A stretch of 64,000 bases of DNA, from the NCBI GenBank assembly GCA_027924585.1, contig BSBM01000307.1, positions 18,089,501-18,153,500 on the forward strand, read 5' to 3'. Below, one piece after another: positions 45,801 through 55,965 of this stretch; the stretch's first letter is position 1, and each line of letters opens with the position of its first letter. The notes below the pieces were generated by a model. That model was not told the origin of the DNA. It worked only from the letters and a program-made list of their open reading frames with translations, and ran no database searches. The translations under genes were made by a program, and so were the position numbers. This DNA is from Larix kaempferi (lineage: Eukaryota; Streptophyta; Pinopsida; Pinales; Pinaceae).

Positions 45801-46449
45801 TAAGTTGCTTGAGAAAGTGTATATTACCCTAGAAGAAATCAGGGAAAATTTTATCAGTTTTTCCAAGATGTCTTCTACCCTTGAAGAACATAAAGCTAAG
45901 AGGCTCCGAGCTTCTAAGGCAGAGGAGAATACTAGTGAATTGCAGAGATATATAAAAAATATACAAGAGGACATCCCAATTCTCAATAGTTTCCAAATCA
46001 AGAAGATTAAAGCCTCGTTGAATACTTGGCTTGATTCCAATGAGACGACCAAGGAAATCATCAAGAAGTCGAAGTATATTTGCACTAGGCGCTAGTACAC
46101 AGTAGATAACATCATGGAAGTTCAACAGCTCTCGCTTATGGACCCCATTTTGGATGCTTTACCGCCTAAATGCAAACTCGAGGAACTTGAACGCAGATGT
46201 GAAGAAGCCGCACAGAGAATCCGGGATCTTGATGAAGTCATCATCGATGATGTGTATGAATTGCTTAGAAAACCAGTCACTATCGAGGGCAAGATCCATA
46301 TCTACCTTCGTACTTGGCACAATCTGGCCAAGCATGACATGGAAAATAATACATGTAATGCCCATATAGGCTTAGAATCTGTCAATTATCCAAACATAGA
46401 TGAGTTGTTAGAAATGCATGGTAAGTGGCAAGATTTCCTAGATCAATAG
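42823..46449 (+). pseudogene. Element F large ORF upstream of gag, function unknown
   Basis: ATG 42823 (MSRNTRSKTTHRDSLTK) opens 488 codons to a TAG at 44287. The open frame reaches back to 42556, but that part is U-rich, hydrophobic and probably leader. After TAG 44287, a second TAG near 44452 and frame changes near 44500 and 45560, the protein continues to TAG 46447. It has an N-terminal globular part of ~480 residues ('YPIAWFKEPYSLLATMLCRL', 'HFYLLAYVIDVFCSEFQYP'), a Pro/Ser/Thr-rich middle (44700-45240), and a coiled-coil C-terminus ('WADKLQDLEQKNATLHTEL', 'KLEELERRCEEAAQRIRDLD'). Total about 1,200 residues. Ogre elements carry an unexplained ORF1 in this place. I recognise no enzymatic motif. 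It is far better preserved than the gag behind it. Confidence 0.7.
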
Positions 46450-47130
46450 CCAAATTCGAATTTTGTAATTCCTATTTTTGGGGAATTTCCATTTCTACTA
46501 TGTTGTAGTTTCTTATTTAAAGAGGAATGCCTCTCTTGGTTAGGGGTTGATACTTTTGGGGTTAGAAATCAGCAAGAGAAGATTGAAGATACTCTGTTTT
46601 AACAAAGCTTTTGTAATTTTTTGCAGAACTTCGATTAATACAGTGAAGTAACCCTTTGAATGATCTGTTGTTCAATTGTTCAAATTTCTTTGACAGTGTA
46701 TGATTTCTTACTTTGATTTGTCATCTATAGTGTATTTAATCTTTTGCAAGACACAAAGAAATACGCAGATTTGTAATATTGTTTTCTCTGTATGACTGAT
46801 CTATGTTTGAGAATATTTTATTAAGTTTATTTAATTAAGATATTTTCTTTATCTATTTCTGCAAATGATTCGTTGCACATTCAATTATTGTTAATTTTTC
46901 AATTAACAAAGTGATTAAAGGTTAAATCTTGAACAAGCTTAGATACTTAGATTGTTGTCACTTAATTTTCATTAATTGATTATGACTTGAGTTAATAAGT
47001 AACACACCCTAAGACATTTCTGTTGCAGGTGGTTAAATTACTTGCCCTTTTCACATCAAGGTTGATCTGCAACTAAAACAAGCTATCTAGTTAGAATAGG
47101 CCTAACTTCTAGTAGCCTATTATGAAAAAG
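46450..47130 (+). other. Element F spacer with promoter-like and acceptor-like signals
   Basis: AT-rich spacer between the large ORF and gag remnant. TATTTAAA at 46514-46521 lies in a promoter-like context, and TTTCTGTTGCAG at 47017-47028 is a good splice acceptor. The capsid part of gag that should be near here is missing. The spacer could be an intron, an internal promoter or LTR, or a deletion scar. Confidence 0.45.
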
Positions 47131-48470
47131 GCTTTCCTATTCCCATCGCAATGTGGGTAAAAAGAGCACACAAAGAAACCTAGATGGAAGCATTTGCTGA
47201 AGCAATACAAGTTGAAAAGGACATGTTATGCTTGAAGGATAGTCCCAAAACATCAGAAGAACAGCCTTCTACTTCCAGAAAGAAAAATGATAATGTCCCC
47301 AAACCCACTACTCAAAATAAGGATCCTTTTGACATGACTGACATGAATAAATTCCTCTAGAAAATGTCAAACGAGATGGTCTATTTGAAAAAGAACAATA
47401 ATGAGAATCAGAATCAAAATAGAGGTTTTGTAAGGCCACCATTCAGGAGACCTTACCAACCTCCACAGAATCCACCACCTCTTAATCCTACAGAAGGCCT
47501 TACCAATGAAGAGATCTATTCTATCTTTAGAGCCCTAGCAACAGAATCACAAGATCTTGCTGAACCTTCCACTGATCAAACCAACCAGGATTCACAGTTA
47601 CCTGAAGGAGAAGATGAAGAAGAGGATCCAAAAATCAACACGTTAAGTTATTTCTCCGAACTCCCTATGAATGATGAAGAAGAAGAACCTGAGACAATGT
47701 TTAATGTACAACACCCTTATAACAAAAGGTCAAGACCTCAACCCCCTTAGGAACCTTCACCTTCAACATCTGTTCCCAACAAAGGAAAAACTGTTCCCCA
47801 AAAGGATACAATCATCCCTGAGATGGAGTACAACCTAGTTGAGGATTTGAAAAGAGTTAAAGCCAACATCTCTTTGTTTGAGTTACTTAAGATCCATCCT
47901 AAGAGGGATACTTTACCCAAAAGCATGATAATCAAACAACCGAGAGAATCACAAAATAACAACTTTAACTCTTTCAATAAAACTGATGATCAGAAAACTG
48001 GAAGCAAAAGGACACCTCCTTTTTTGCTGACCTTCGAAATATTCTACAGAAACGTACATAATTGCATGATAGATTCAGGTGCTTCCTCAAATGTGATGCC
48101 CCTTTCTGTATGTAGAAAATTGATGCTACCTGGGAACCTTGCCCTACTCAAATCATACAACTTGACAGATACAAAGTCAGGGTAGTAGGAAGGTTCAGAA
48201 ATGTCCTGCTTACATTATCTGCTGATCCTCGGATCCACCAAACAATTGATATAGTTATTGCTGATATCCCTGAAGCATATGGTATGTGGCTAATTAGAGA
48301 CTGGTCAGAGAAACTAAAAGGTTACTTTGCCATTGATTGGTCTCACCTGTGGTTACCCTACAATGGACAGCCAAACAAGATCAAAATTAGTAGGGAACCA
48401 TTCATGAAACAAACAGTCACAGACTTGAATGACTCAAGTGAGCCCGCTTGTTATTTTAACTCACACATTG
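47131..48470 (+). pseudogene. Element F gag C-terminus and protease, broken
   Basis: The reading begins 'IPIAMWVKRAHKETWMEAFA' and 'AIQVEKDMLCLKDSP' (end of a capsid domain). It passes a TAG at about 47358, an Asn/Gln/Pro-rich segment ('RPPFRRPYQPPQNPPP') and an acidic stretch ('EGEDEEEDPKINTLSYFSE'). The protease follows: 'YRNVHNCMIDSGASSNVMPL' with canonical Asp-Ser-Gly at 48072-48080, then 'DIVIADIPEAYGMWLIRDW' and 'IDWSHLWLPYNGQPNKI'. Stops at 47748 and 48183 and a frame change near 48184 break it. No zinc knuckle is visible. Confidence 0.82.
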
Positions 48471-48609
48471 AGCATTTTACTTTTGACACGTTCTTTGGGG
48501 ATTTCCCAGCTGACTGTTCACCCGATGAGAATGCACAGAATGAATCACAGGTTACTCATTTCACTTTTGTATCATTCTCTGGAAAGATTGTACATAATGC
48601 CTATAATGT

Positions 48610-49110
48610 CAATATGAATGTTAGATTAGACCCTATTGCTTGGACTTTGTTTTTTTATGGCTCCAGGTCTAAGGATGGAGTTGGGGCAGGTTGTGTCCTG
48701 ATAGACCCAACAGGAACTAAAACTATGATCGCTCGGCATATTAGAATTTGATTGTACTAACAACGTGGCCGAATATGAGGCCCTGATACAGGAACGTAAG
48801 AAGGCTATTGACATGAAACTACAAGTAATTTAGTGTTTTGGAGATTCCGAAATAATTTTCAAACAGGTAAGGAATCTAATACATTGCTTATCTCCACGCC
48901 TGATGAATTACCAGAATATGGTGAGAGACCTTACCAACTCCTTCTCTACATTTAACATTAAATCAGTCCCCAGGTCACAGAACTTCGATGCTAATCTCCA
49001 GGCAAACACGACATCTAGATTGATCCCTCCAGAAAGCTTGTCACCCCAAACCTTTTCAATATAACTCATGTACAGGCCCTCCATACCTAATAATGTAACA
49101 AACTGGAAAG
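48610..49110 (+). pseudogene. Element F additional RNase H placed between protease and RT
   Basis: 'WTLFFYGSRSKDGVGAGCVL', then 'CTNNVAEYEALIQ' (Glu at 48771), 'CFGDSEIIFKQVRNLIHCLS' (Asp at 48843) and 'SQNFDANLQANTTS' (Asp at 48987), is the archaeal-like RNase H also found in element B, here upstream of the polymerase. The first catalytic Asp is replaced by Tyr (TAT at 48656-48658, one change from GAT). A frame change near 48750 and a TAG at 48831 also break it. The frame continues into a linker ('YRPSIPNNVTNWKVFDDD'). This domain order differs from B and C, where the domain follows integrase. Confidence 0.84.
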
Positions 49111-49389
49111 TGTTTGACGATGACCAGCAGATACTAGATTTCCCTACATCCCAAGACACTTTTCAGAACATGGTGATAGATGAGGATGAACACGAGAAAT
49201 CACTCTCTGATCCTTCAAATGTCATCCCAAAATCAGTGATCAATGTAGAAAAATTCTATGACTTACATGATAAATTCAGACACAAAACCAATTTCCAAAC
49301 CTAGAGCTCCTTACTTAACTATGAGCAAGTTAACTTAGGTACTGAGCAAGAACCTTGTTTCATTAATTTAGGTACTAATTGTTCTCCCT

Positions 49390-50917
49390 AGGAAAGAAGA
49401 GCTATCATCATATTGTGTAAACAATACAAAGATGTCTTTTCCTGGACCTATGATGAATTAAAGACATTTGACACTAGCATCATGTAGCACAACATACCCA
49501 TGAAGCCAGAGGTGAAACCGTATCAACAGAAACTGTGAAAAATACACCCCAGCTTGGAACCTTCTGTGAAAAATGAATTAGAAAAACGACTGACAGCCCG
49601 GATTATTTTTCCTGTCAGACACACCCAATGGGTCACCAATTTGGTTCCTGTGCGTAATAAGGGTGGCGAAATCAGACTGTGTGTCAGTTTTCGAAATTTG
49701 AATCGGGCTTTCAAAAAAGATTAATTACCCTGTTCCACCCATGGAACAAATTTTGCAAAAAGTAGCCAGTTCAGAGATGTTCTCACCCCTGGATGGTTTT
49801 TTGGGATACAACCAAGTCATGGTTGCCCCGGATGACCGGCTAAAAACAACATTCAGAACCCCTTGGGGTACCTTCGCCTACAGGTGAATTCCCTTCGGAT
49901 TGATTAATGCCGGGGCCACGTTTCAGAGAGCTATGGACATAGCTTTCAGAGGTTTGATAGATAATTCTGTCGTAGTTTATTTAGATGATATTACTATATA
50001 TTCAAAGAAATGACATGAACATCTTTTTGCCCTGAAATAGGTTTTTGAATGTTGCAGGAGGTACGGGATTTCTTTGAACCCAAAAAAATCCATATTTGTA
50101 GTGATAGAAGGAAAGCTTCTGGGTTTTATCATTTCCAAGGAAGGTGTGATTATTTACCTGGAACGCACTGATGCTATTTCAAAGATTGGCTTGCCTAGTT
50201 CGTGCAAAGCCATGCAGTCATTCCACGATAAGATCAATTTTGTACGAGGGTTTGTACCTAATTTTGCACAGATTGTCAAGCCATTACAACACTTAGTCAA
50301 GAAATATGTACAGTTCATTTGGTCGTAGGAACAGAAAGTTGCATTTGTCGAAATTCGAAGGGCTATTGTAGAAGCTGCTGCTCTTATGTCCCCTAACTTT
50401 GAAAAGGATTTTATTCTCTTTACTTTTGCCACTGATTTCTCTTATGCAGTTGTTCTGACACGGAAGCATGACAGCGATACAAAGATCCCAATTTCCTTCA
50501 TGAGCTCGACATTCAAAGGGGAAGAGCTTAACTATTCACCAATTGACAAGCAGGCCTACACGGTGTATAAGTCTGTAAAGCATTACAGGCCATACTTGTT
50601 AAAATCTCGAACAAAGGTAATTGTGCCATATTCTGCCATTAGGAGTGTACTAGTACATAAGGAATTGGGAGAAAAGGGCTCATTGGATGACAACCCTTCA
50701 AGTGTATGATATGGAAATAAAACCAACCAAAATTGTTAAAGGACAAGGCCTTTGTCTTCTTATTGCTCAGTCGAACGATCCTGCACAGCAGCAGACCAAA
50801 TGGGAGTAGGAAGAAGAAGTTCCTATAGGTTTTGTTAATGCTATTGATACCCCAACCTCCGAATGCTATGACCACATCAAGCTTTTTCTGAACCATGGGT
50901 TTTCTCATGAAATCCTT
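49390..50917 (+). pseudogene. pol: Element F reverse transcriptase and RNase H, broken
   Basis: RT reads 'FSWTYDELKTFDTSIM', 'VTNLVPVRNKGGEIRLCV', 'PLDGFLGYNQVMVAPDDRLK', 'TPWGTFAYR', '[20 protein letters not shown]' and the polymerase box YLDD at 49978-49989. The Asp of motif A is replaced by Ser (AGT at 49686-49688, LCVSFR for LCVDFR). The connected RNase H follows: 'DFILFTFATDFSYAVVLTRK', 'FMSSTFKGEELNYSPIDKQA', 'VKHYRPYLLKS'. A frame change near 49720 and stops at about 49886, 50011, 50038, 50326 and 50708 are present. The last recognised linker, 'LFLNHGFSHEILDFVT', runs directly into C's LTR. Confidence 0.87.
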
Positions 50918-50922
50918 GACTT

Positions 50923-51941
50923 TGTTACACTGTAATCTTCCACCCTTGTGAGCATCAGCATTATTTGGCCTATAGGATCCATTTCGGTGACTCAGATCCA
51001 TTTATATCCTTCATACACTATTTTGTCCTATTTTTCCTCTTACCCGCATGTTGCATCCTTATAGCGTGCGTACCCGCGAGTTGCATCACTATAGCCCGCG
51101 GGTATCAAGTAAAATGGTAAAATCACTAGTTTATTACTTTTTACTCCCACAAAGCGATTATTGGGTGACCTTTGACCCTCCATCTTCCCAAGCAACGTCT
51201 CGATGTGTCCTTTCACCTACCTTTGAGATGACTATATATTGAGCACATATGGCTTATGGATGGGAGGAGAAAGAAGAGCAATAGAACTTTAGTGGATTTT
51301 TGCCCTATCTTGAGTCTGCACTCATTGATCCTTGTAGTTGTGAACCCATTATGTTCACCTTCCAAACTCCTTTCATAGTTTGAGTTTGCCATTTATGGAG
51401 GATTGAAGTGGTGGAGGCACAAGTGGATTGATCTTGATCTTGGTTCGAATGGGTTGCCGACAAGAGGTCGTATCACATTGTACTTCTTCTTGTTAATTAA
51501 TAGAAATACTCATATTCTCGTCCATCATGTTGTGAATGTTGTTTATTACACATTGGGCTGCATTTGCTTATGATATTATGGACCATTGTTATTGACAATG
51601 TTAATGTCATTTATATATTATAAGTACTTGTTGTATATCGACTGTCAAGACTAATCTGCAGATTTCAAGTGCGTGGATTGAAAGCTCCAATGGGGATCTA
51701 CATCAAATGTTTGGATCGAGGTTGGTTACATTTCTTTATTATCTTAACATTGTATTTCAAGTGCGTGGATTGAAAGCTCCAATGGGGATATACATCAAAT
51801 GTTTGGATCGAGGTTGGTTACATTTCTTTATTATCTTAACATTGTCGTTTATAATAGCATTGTTTTGAGAATTGAGTAGATTTTTGGTAGTCATCTATCT
51901 GTTGTGGTATTCCCAAGCCATAGTGAGTTTTCTCCAACACA
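50923..51941 (+). repeat. Element C 5' LTR with internal 92-bp duplication
   Basis: TGTTACACTGTAATC to CTCCAACACA, 1,019 bp. It is about 90 bp longer than B's LTRs because 51662-51753 is tandemly repeated as 51754-51845 (ATTTCAAGTGCGTGGATTGA starts both copies). Confidence 0.94.
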
Positions 51942-51945
51942 GAAA

Positions 51946-51963
51946 TGGCGACTCCGCTGGGGA
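51946..51963 (+). other. Element C primer binding site (tRNA-Arg)
   Basis: TGGCGACTCCGCTGGGGA, four bases after the LTR, is complementary to the 3' end of plant tRNA-Arg. This is the undamaged form of B's site. Confidence 0.92.
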
Positions 51964-53645
51964 AAACATCCATGTTTGGGAAATTTTTTGAGCATTATTC
52001 CATATTTAGAGTTGCTATTTGTCGAAGCTTTGTGTCACTGATTAGCCGTCATGATACACTGTAGAAAACTAGCTTTTTTTTAGCCCTTGGACTCTTTATT
52101 TGCCCATTTTCCTTTCCTCACCTATGGGATAGCTTAGCTCTGCCCGCGTATACCTGCCTCTGTTTACACTATTGCTCGCGGGTTCCCGCAGGTATTCCTT
52201 CGACAGTAGCTTGTAACTCCGGTTTTTGTTGGTTTATGGCTATTGGTTGTTGCTGGGTTGGCTTTGTTGGTTCCTGAGTCTTTGTTGGCCTCTTTCTTGA
52301 CTGTTTCATGCCTTGGTTGTGACCAGAACTCTTCGTTTCTCTTGGTTGAGCCTTCTTGGTTTTTTACCAATCTTTGGATTTAGCCTCTTGGTTTTTCCTT
52401 TTGAGCTCATTCCTTTTGCTGAGTCTTATTGTTTAGGATCTGCTGGGTTGTCTTAGTGATCTTCTCGGCACTTCAATGACTGAATAGTAGGATTTTGCTT
52501 GCATTTTTTCATTCTATTTATATTGAAAAAATACAAAAATATACATTTAGTTTTTGCATTTTCCTTCTTGTTTATAAGCAAAAATACAACAAATTTTTAC
52601 CTACATGTACTGCGTCATGCATTGAGTGCTTGTTGCCTTCATCTAGGTTCTTCTTGTGCATCGAAAAGATGAAAGATTGCATCTTTATTTCGGAATTGTT
52701 GATTGATTTTGCATATTAGTGACATTGTTTTGTTGGATAGATGAGTCTAGGATTGGGCGGTTTTGCATACTATTGAGTCTACACATCACTAGTTTCACGA
52801 TCATATCCCTTGAGTAATCACAACCACTAAAATTAACACTTAATCTAAAATTGATTAGACCGATTTTATTTATAGGGTACACCAACTAGCATAGGTTTAG
52901 AGTCTTGGAATGGATCATTGTGAGTAAACAATCCATGACTACTAGATGAAACAATAGGTGTCTGACCAGGGAGTGGAGGAATCCATGGTATAGATCAGTG
53001 TTCTCAGGAAGCTCTACTCAATCCAAAGTTAAGCACGAGGTCACGGGAGGTTGGTTGAGGAGATATCCCTCTGATACCAGCTGAACATGGGAGATATATC
53101 TAGGATTTGTTCGTATCTGCGGGTACCGGAGGTTCGTCCTCTTGTGCTTCGGGCTTAGCTACCCTTCCCATACGACAGATCCCACCTGCGACTGTCCCCC
53201 TAAGCATTGGTTATATTACAGTGACCATAGTTTCTTTACCTAGGTATCGCATAGGGTACTTGTAGTGGTTATGCTGTTTGTGTCCTAAGTCAGATAGGGA
53301 TTGGACAGCACAGTTGTGTTTGTGCAGTGGACTTGACCCTGTACACACAGTGAATCCTGGGTGTCTCTATAACTAATTTTGTTACCTCCGGCTATAGTTT
53401 GGGAGTCTCAAGCCTCTCCTAGGAGAGACATACCAGCTCTAGTGTCAGGAGATCATTTAGCCACTCTGTTGTCTGCTCTTGGATGTAGTTTTTCTAGGTG
53501 TGTGCTTTTGATTTATTGTTTTTTATCGATAGTTGGACTTTAGGGGATGTTTTGATTATATATTCTATATGGAGATATCGTGGCATGGAACCCTACTCTC
53601 TGCCGATCCTGTTAGCTGGTCGGCTTAGGCCCTGCTGAGATTTCA
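51964..53645 (+). other. Element C leader
   Basis: Non-coding leader closely matching B 15176-16530, then about 370 bases (53311-53645) not present in B because of B's deletion. GTACCGGAGGTTCGTCC and small GC-rich palindromes are shared. No ORF of note. Confidence 0.7.
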
Positions 53646-55965
53646 CACCATGTCGATAGAGGACGCCGGAGGGCTCCCTCTGAATCTTCAGATTCTTACG
53701 ACACTTACATCCAAGAAATTATGACCGCTCATTCCGATACTGAGGAAAAACCTTCAGTTCCATTAGGAAAATTTGAACACAATTTCGAGCCCCATACCCC
53801 TCGTGAGTCGTGTGAAGGTGATCCACCTGAGACTCAACCTGGATTAATTTGGACGAATCCATTTGAACAAGATCTGTTTGATCCTTTGAATCTGGATAAT
53901 TATCTTTATGGAATGCCCAACTTACCCGAGGACGAAGAACATGACGATCCTTTCGTTCCTTCGTTTCCACGCAACTATAGACACGGAATGCCAGAGTTAC
54001 ATGACGACATTGGCCCCACGATCAACCCTACCGCACTCTCTTTTGGTATGCCTAGTCATAGTACTGTCTAACCTTCCACTATGGTTGGTAGTTATGCTAG
54101 CACTAGTCTCGGTGTTAGCCATACTATACCCACTGGGGGCACTACGTTGTCCACTCACACACATAATACGGGGACTGGTCATGTTCCTCCTAACAATGCT
54201 AATGTTGGACGGAGACCACCTCCTAGGATTTCCCAACCTCATAGGAATGTTGTTCGGAACATGACTCGCCATCCACCACCTAACACGCATGCCGCTACTC
54301 ATCAACCTAGGATCACTTTTTCGGATGTTAATGCTCCTCCCAATCATAGGGGTGGACATATACTGCACAATTTTGCATCCACTGCCGCCACTAGTAATGC
54401 TAATGTAAGGGGTGGTAATATCTCCTATCCACATGGACATCACTCCACCATCCCTGCTACTAACACCAATGTTGTCATCGGAAATACTTCTCATACTTAT
54501 GGTCATGACACGGCTGATCAAGCTAATCCTAATGCTGGGAGTGGGAACATATCATACCGTTATAGTCAATACAACACGGTTCCCACTATGAATAGTACAT
54601 ATATGCCCCATACTCATGGTGGAAACCCTTACTACAATACAGTCGGTGCTGGCCACCAGTACAACCCACCACCCCAATATGGTACCCAAAACACACAAAT
54701 ACCTGCTTACTCTCAAATGGGTCAGGCAGGAGGAGGTTATCAATCCTATAGCCATGGGAAAGCTTATGGTCTATCAAGGCCTTAGTATCAGGAGTTTAAT
54801 ACTCATGATCAGTCTTTTAGTCTGCCTTACAATCCGGTTCCTTTTAATCAACCTTTTATGGGAGCTTATAATCCATCTTTCCAGCCGCAACTCCCGTTCC
54901 TTGCACGCTTGAATCTCCTGGATCTTTTGAAGCTCACGAATGATCCGATGTGTCACGACTCTAGTTCGCCCCCGGTCCCTACCAAGCTTCCTTTGGACAT
55001 TCCAAAGTTTGAAGGGAAAGGCGGTGATGATCCGAGTGATCATATCACAACGTTTCACCTTTGGTGCTCCTCCAACTCTTTGAATCACGATTCCATTAGA
55101 TTACGACTATTTCAACGCACCCTCACGGGGGCAGCTGCGAAGTGGTATGTAGAGTTTCCCAGGAACACCTTTAATTGATTCAATGAGATTGCTTTGGTTT
55201 TCTTAGACCATTTCCAGTTACCAATTCATTATGATACTGGTACTGAGTTGTTGTGCACCTTCCGTCAAAATAAGGCCACACATATTTCTGACCACGTTCA
55301 AGAGTGGCATCGGCGGAAGAGATTAGTGAAAGCCAACATTCCTCCAGAGTTCCTATTGGAATGGTTCCTCAAGTCCTTACTCTGATATATTGATAACGAT
55401 GTTTCGATGTCCGGCATTGTGACTGAGGAACAAGCTATCTTGAAAGTCCAACAATTAGATCTACTTTATTCTCAGTCTGGCATTTTGTATGACATTATTC
55501 CTGATGCACCGAGAACATGACATGAGCCCACGTCAGTTCCCGGACCACATGATGATGGCATCGTGGGGTCCACATGCACTCGCCCTATAGACTTGGTAGC
55601 TAATAAAATGCAAAATTTGTTGCTAAACCAGTCTACTCTTGGACAGGTTCACACAATGTACACTTCCACTCCTTCGTTTGATGTACACACTATGCAATCG
55701 ACGAAACCGTCAGGTAACTAGCAACCTAGTGGTAAGAAAAAAAGGAGAAACAATAGTAGGGGTGGAAATAATGGAAGTAACAACAATAGTAATCGTAATA
55801 CTCCTCGGAAGGAGAATGCTAACCCTCTTCGGGAAGGTGGAAATGCTGGCAAGGATCGTAAACCTAGGCATAAGGTGAAATTCCCTTGCAAGCTTTGTGG
55901 GGAGGATCATCTTACTCACTTATGTCCTCAGATTGAAGAAGCATCAAAGCATTTGGGACAGAGCC
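53646..55965 (+). pseudogene. gag: Element C gag with zinc knuckle, broken
   Basis: The frame is coding from before ATG 53721 ('RRAPSESSDSYDTYIQEIM'), so the true start is upstream. A long Asn/Thr/His/Gly/Pro-rich N-terminal region (54081-54780) carries loose tandem phrases such as 'NISYPHGH' and 'NTSHTYGH'. Then comes the capsid homology: 'LPLDIPKFEGKGGDDPSDHI', 'LRLFQRTLTGAAAKWYVEF', 'HFQLPIHYDTGTELLCTF'. A basic linker ('KKKRRNNSRGGNNGSNNN') follows, and a CX2CX3HX4C knuckle, CKLCGEDHLTHLC, at about 55890. Stops at 54069, 54783, 55176, 55383, 55518 and near 55720. This whole gene is missing from element B. Confidence 0.85.

Larger units (their letters stand above)
42546..50922 (+). mobile_element. 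Element F: Ogre/Tat-like Ty3/gypsy element, 5' and internal part
   Basis: In order: a long extra ORF, gag C-terminus, protease, an RNase H before RT, reverse transcriptase and the usual RNase H. The reading stops in the RNase H-integrase linker, where element C inserted at 50923. Integrase and the 3' LTR must lie right of the window. No LTR or primer site could be fixed on the left because the partner LTR is unseen, so the left border is approximate. The large extra ORF upstream of gag and the two RNases H point to Tat/Ogre relatives, but the family is distinct from B and C. Confidence 0.8.
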
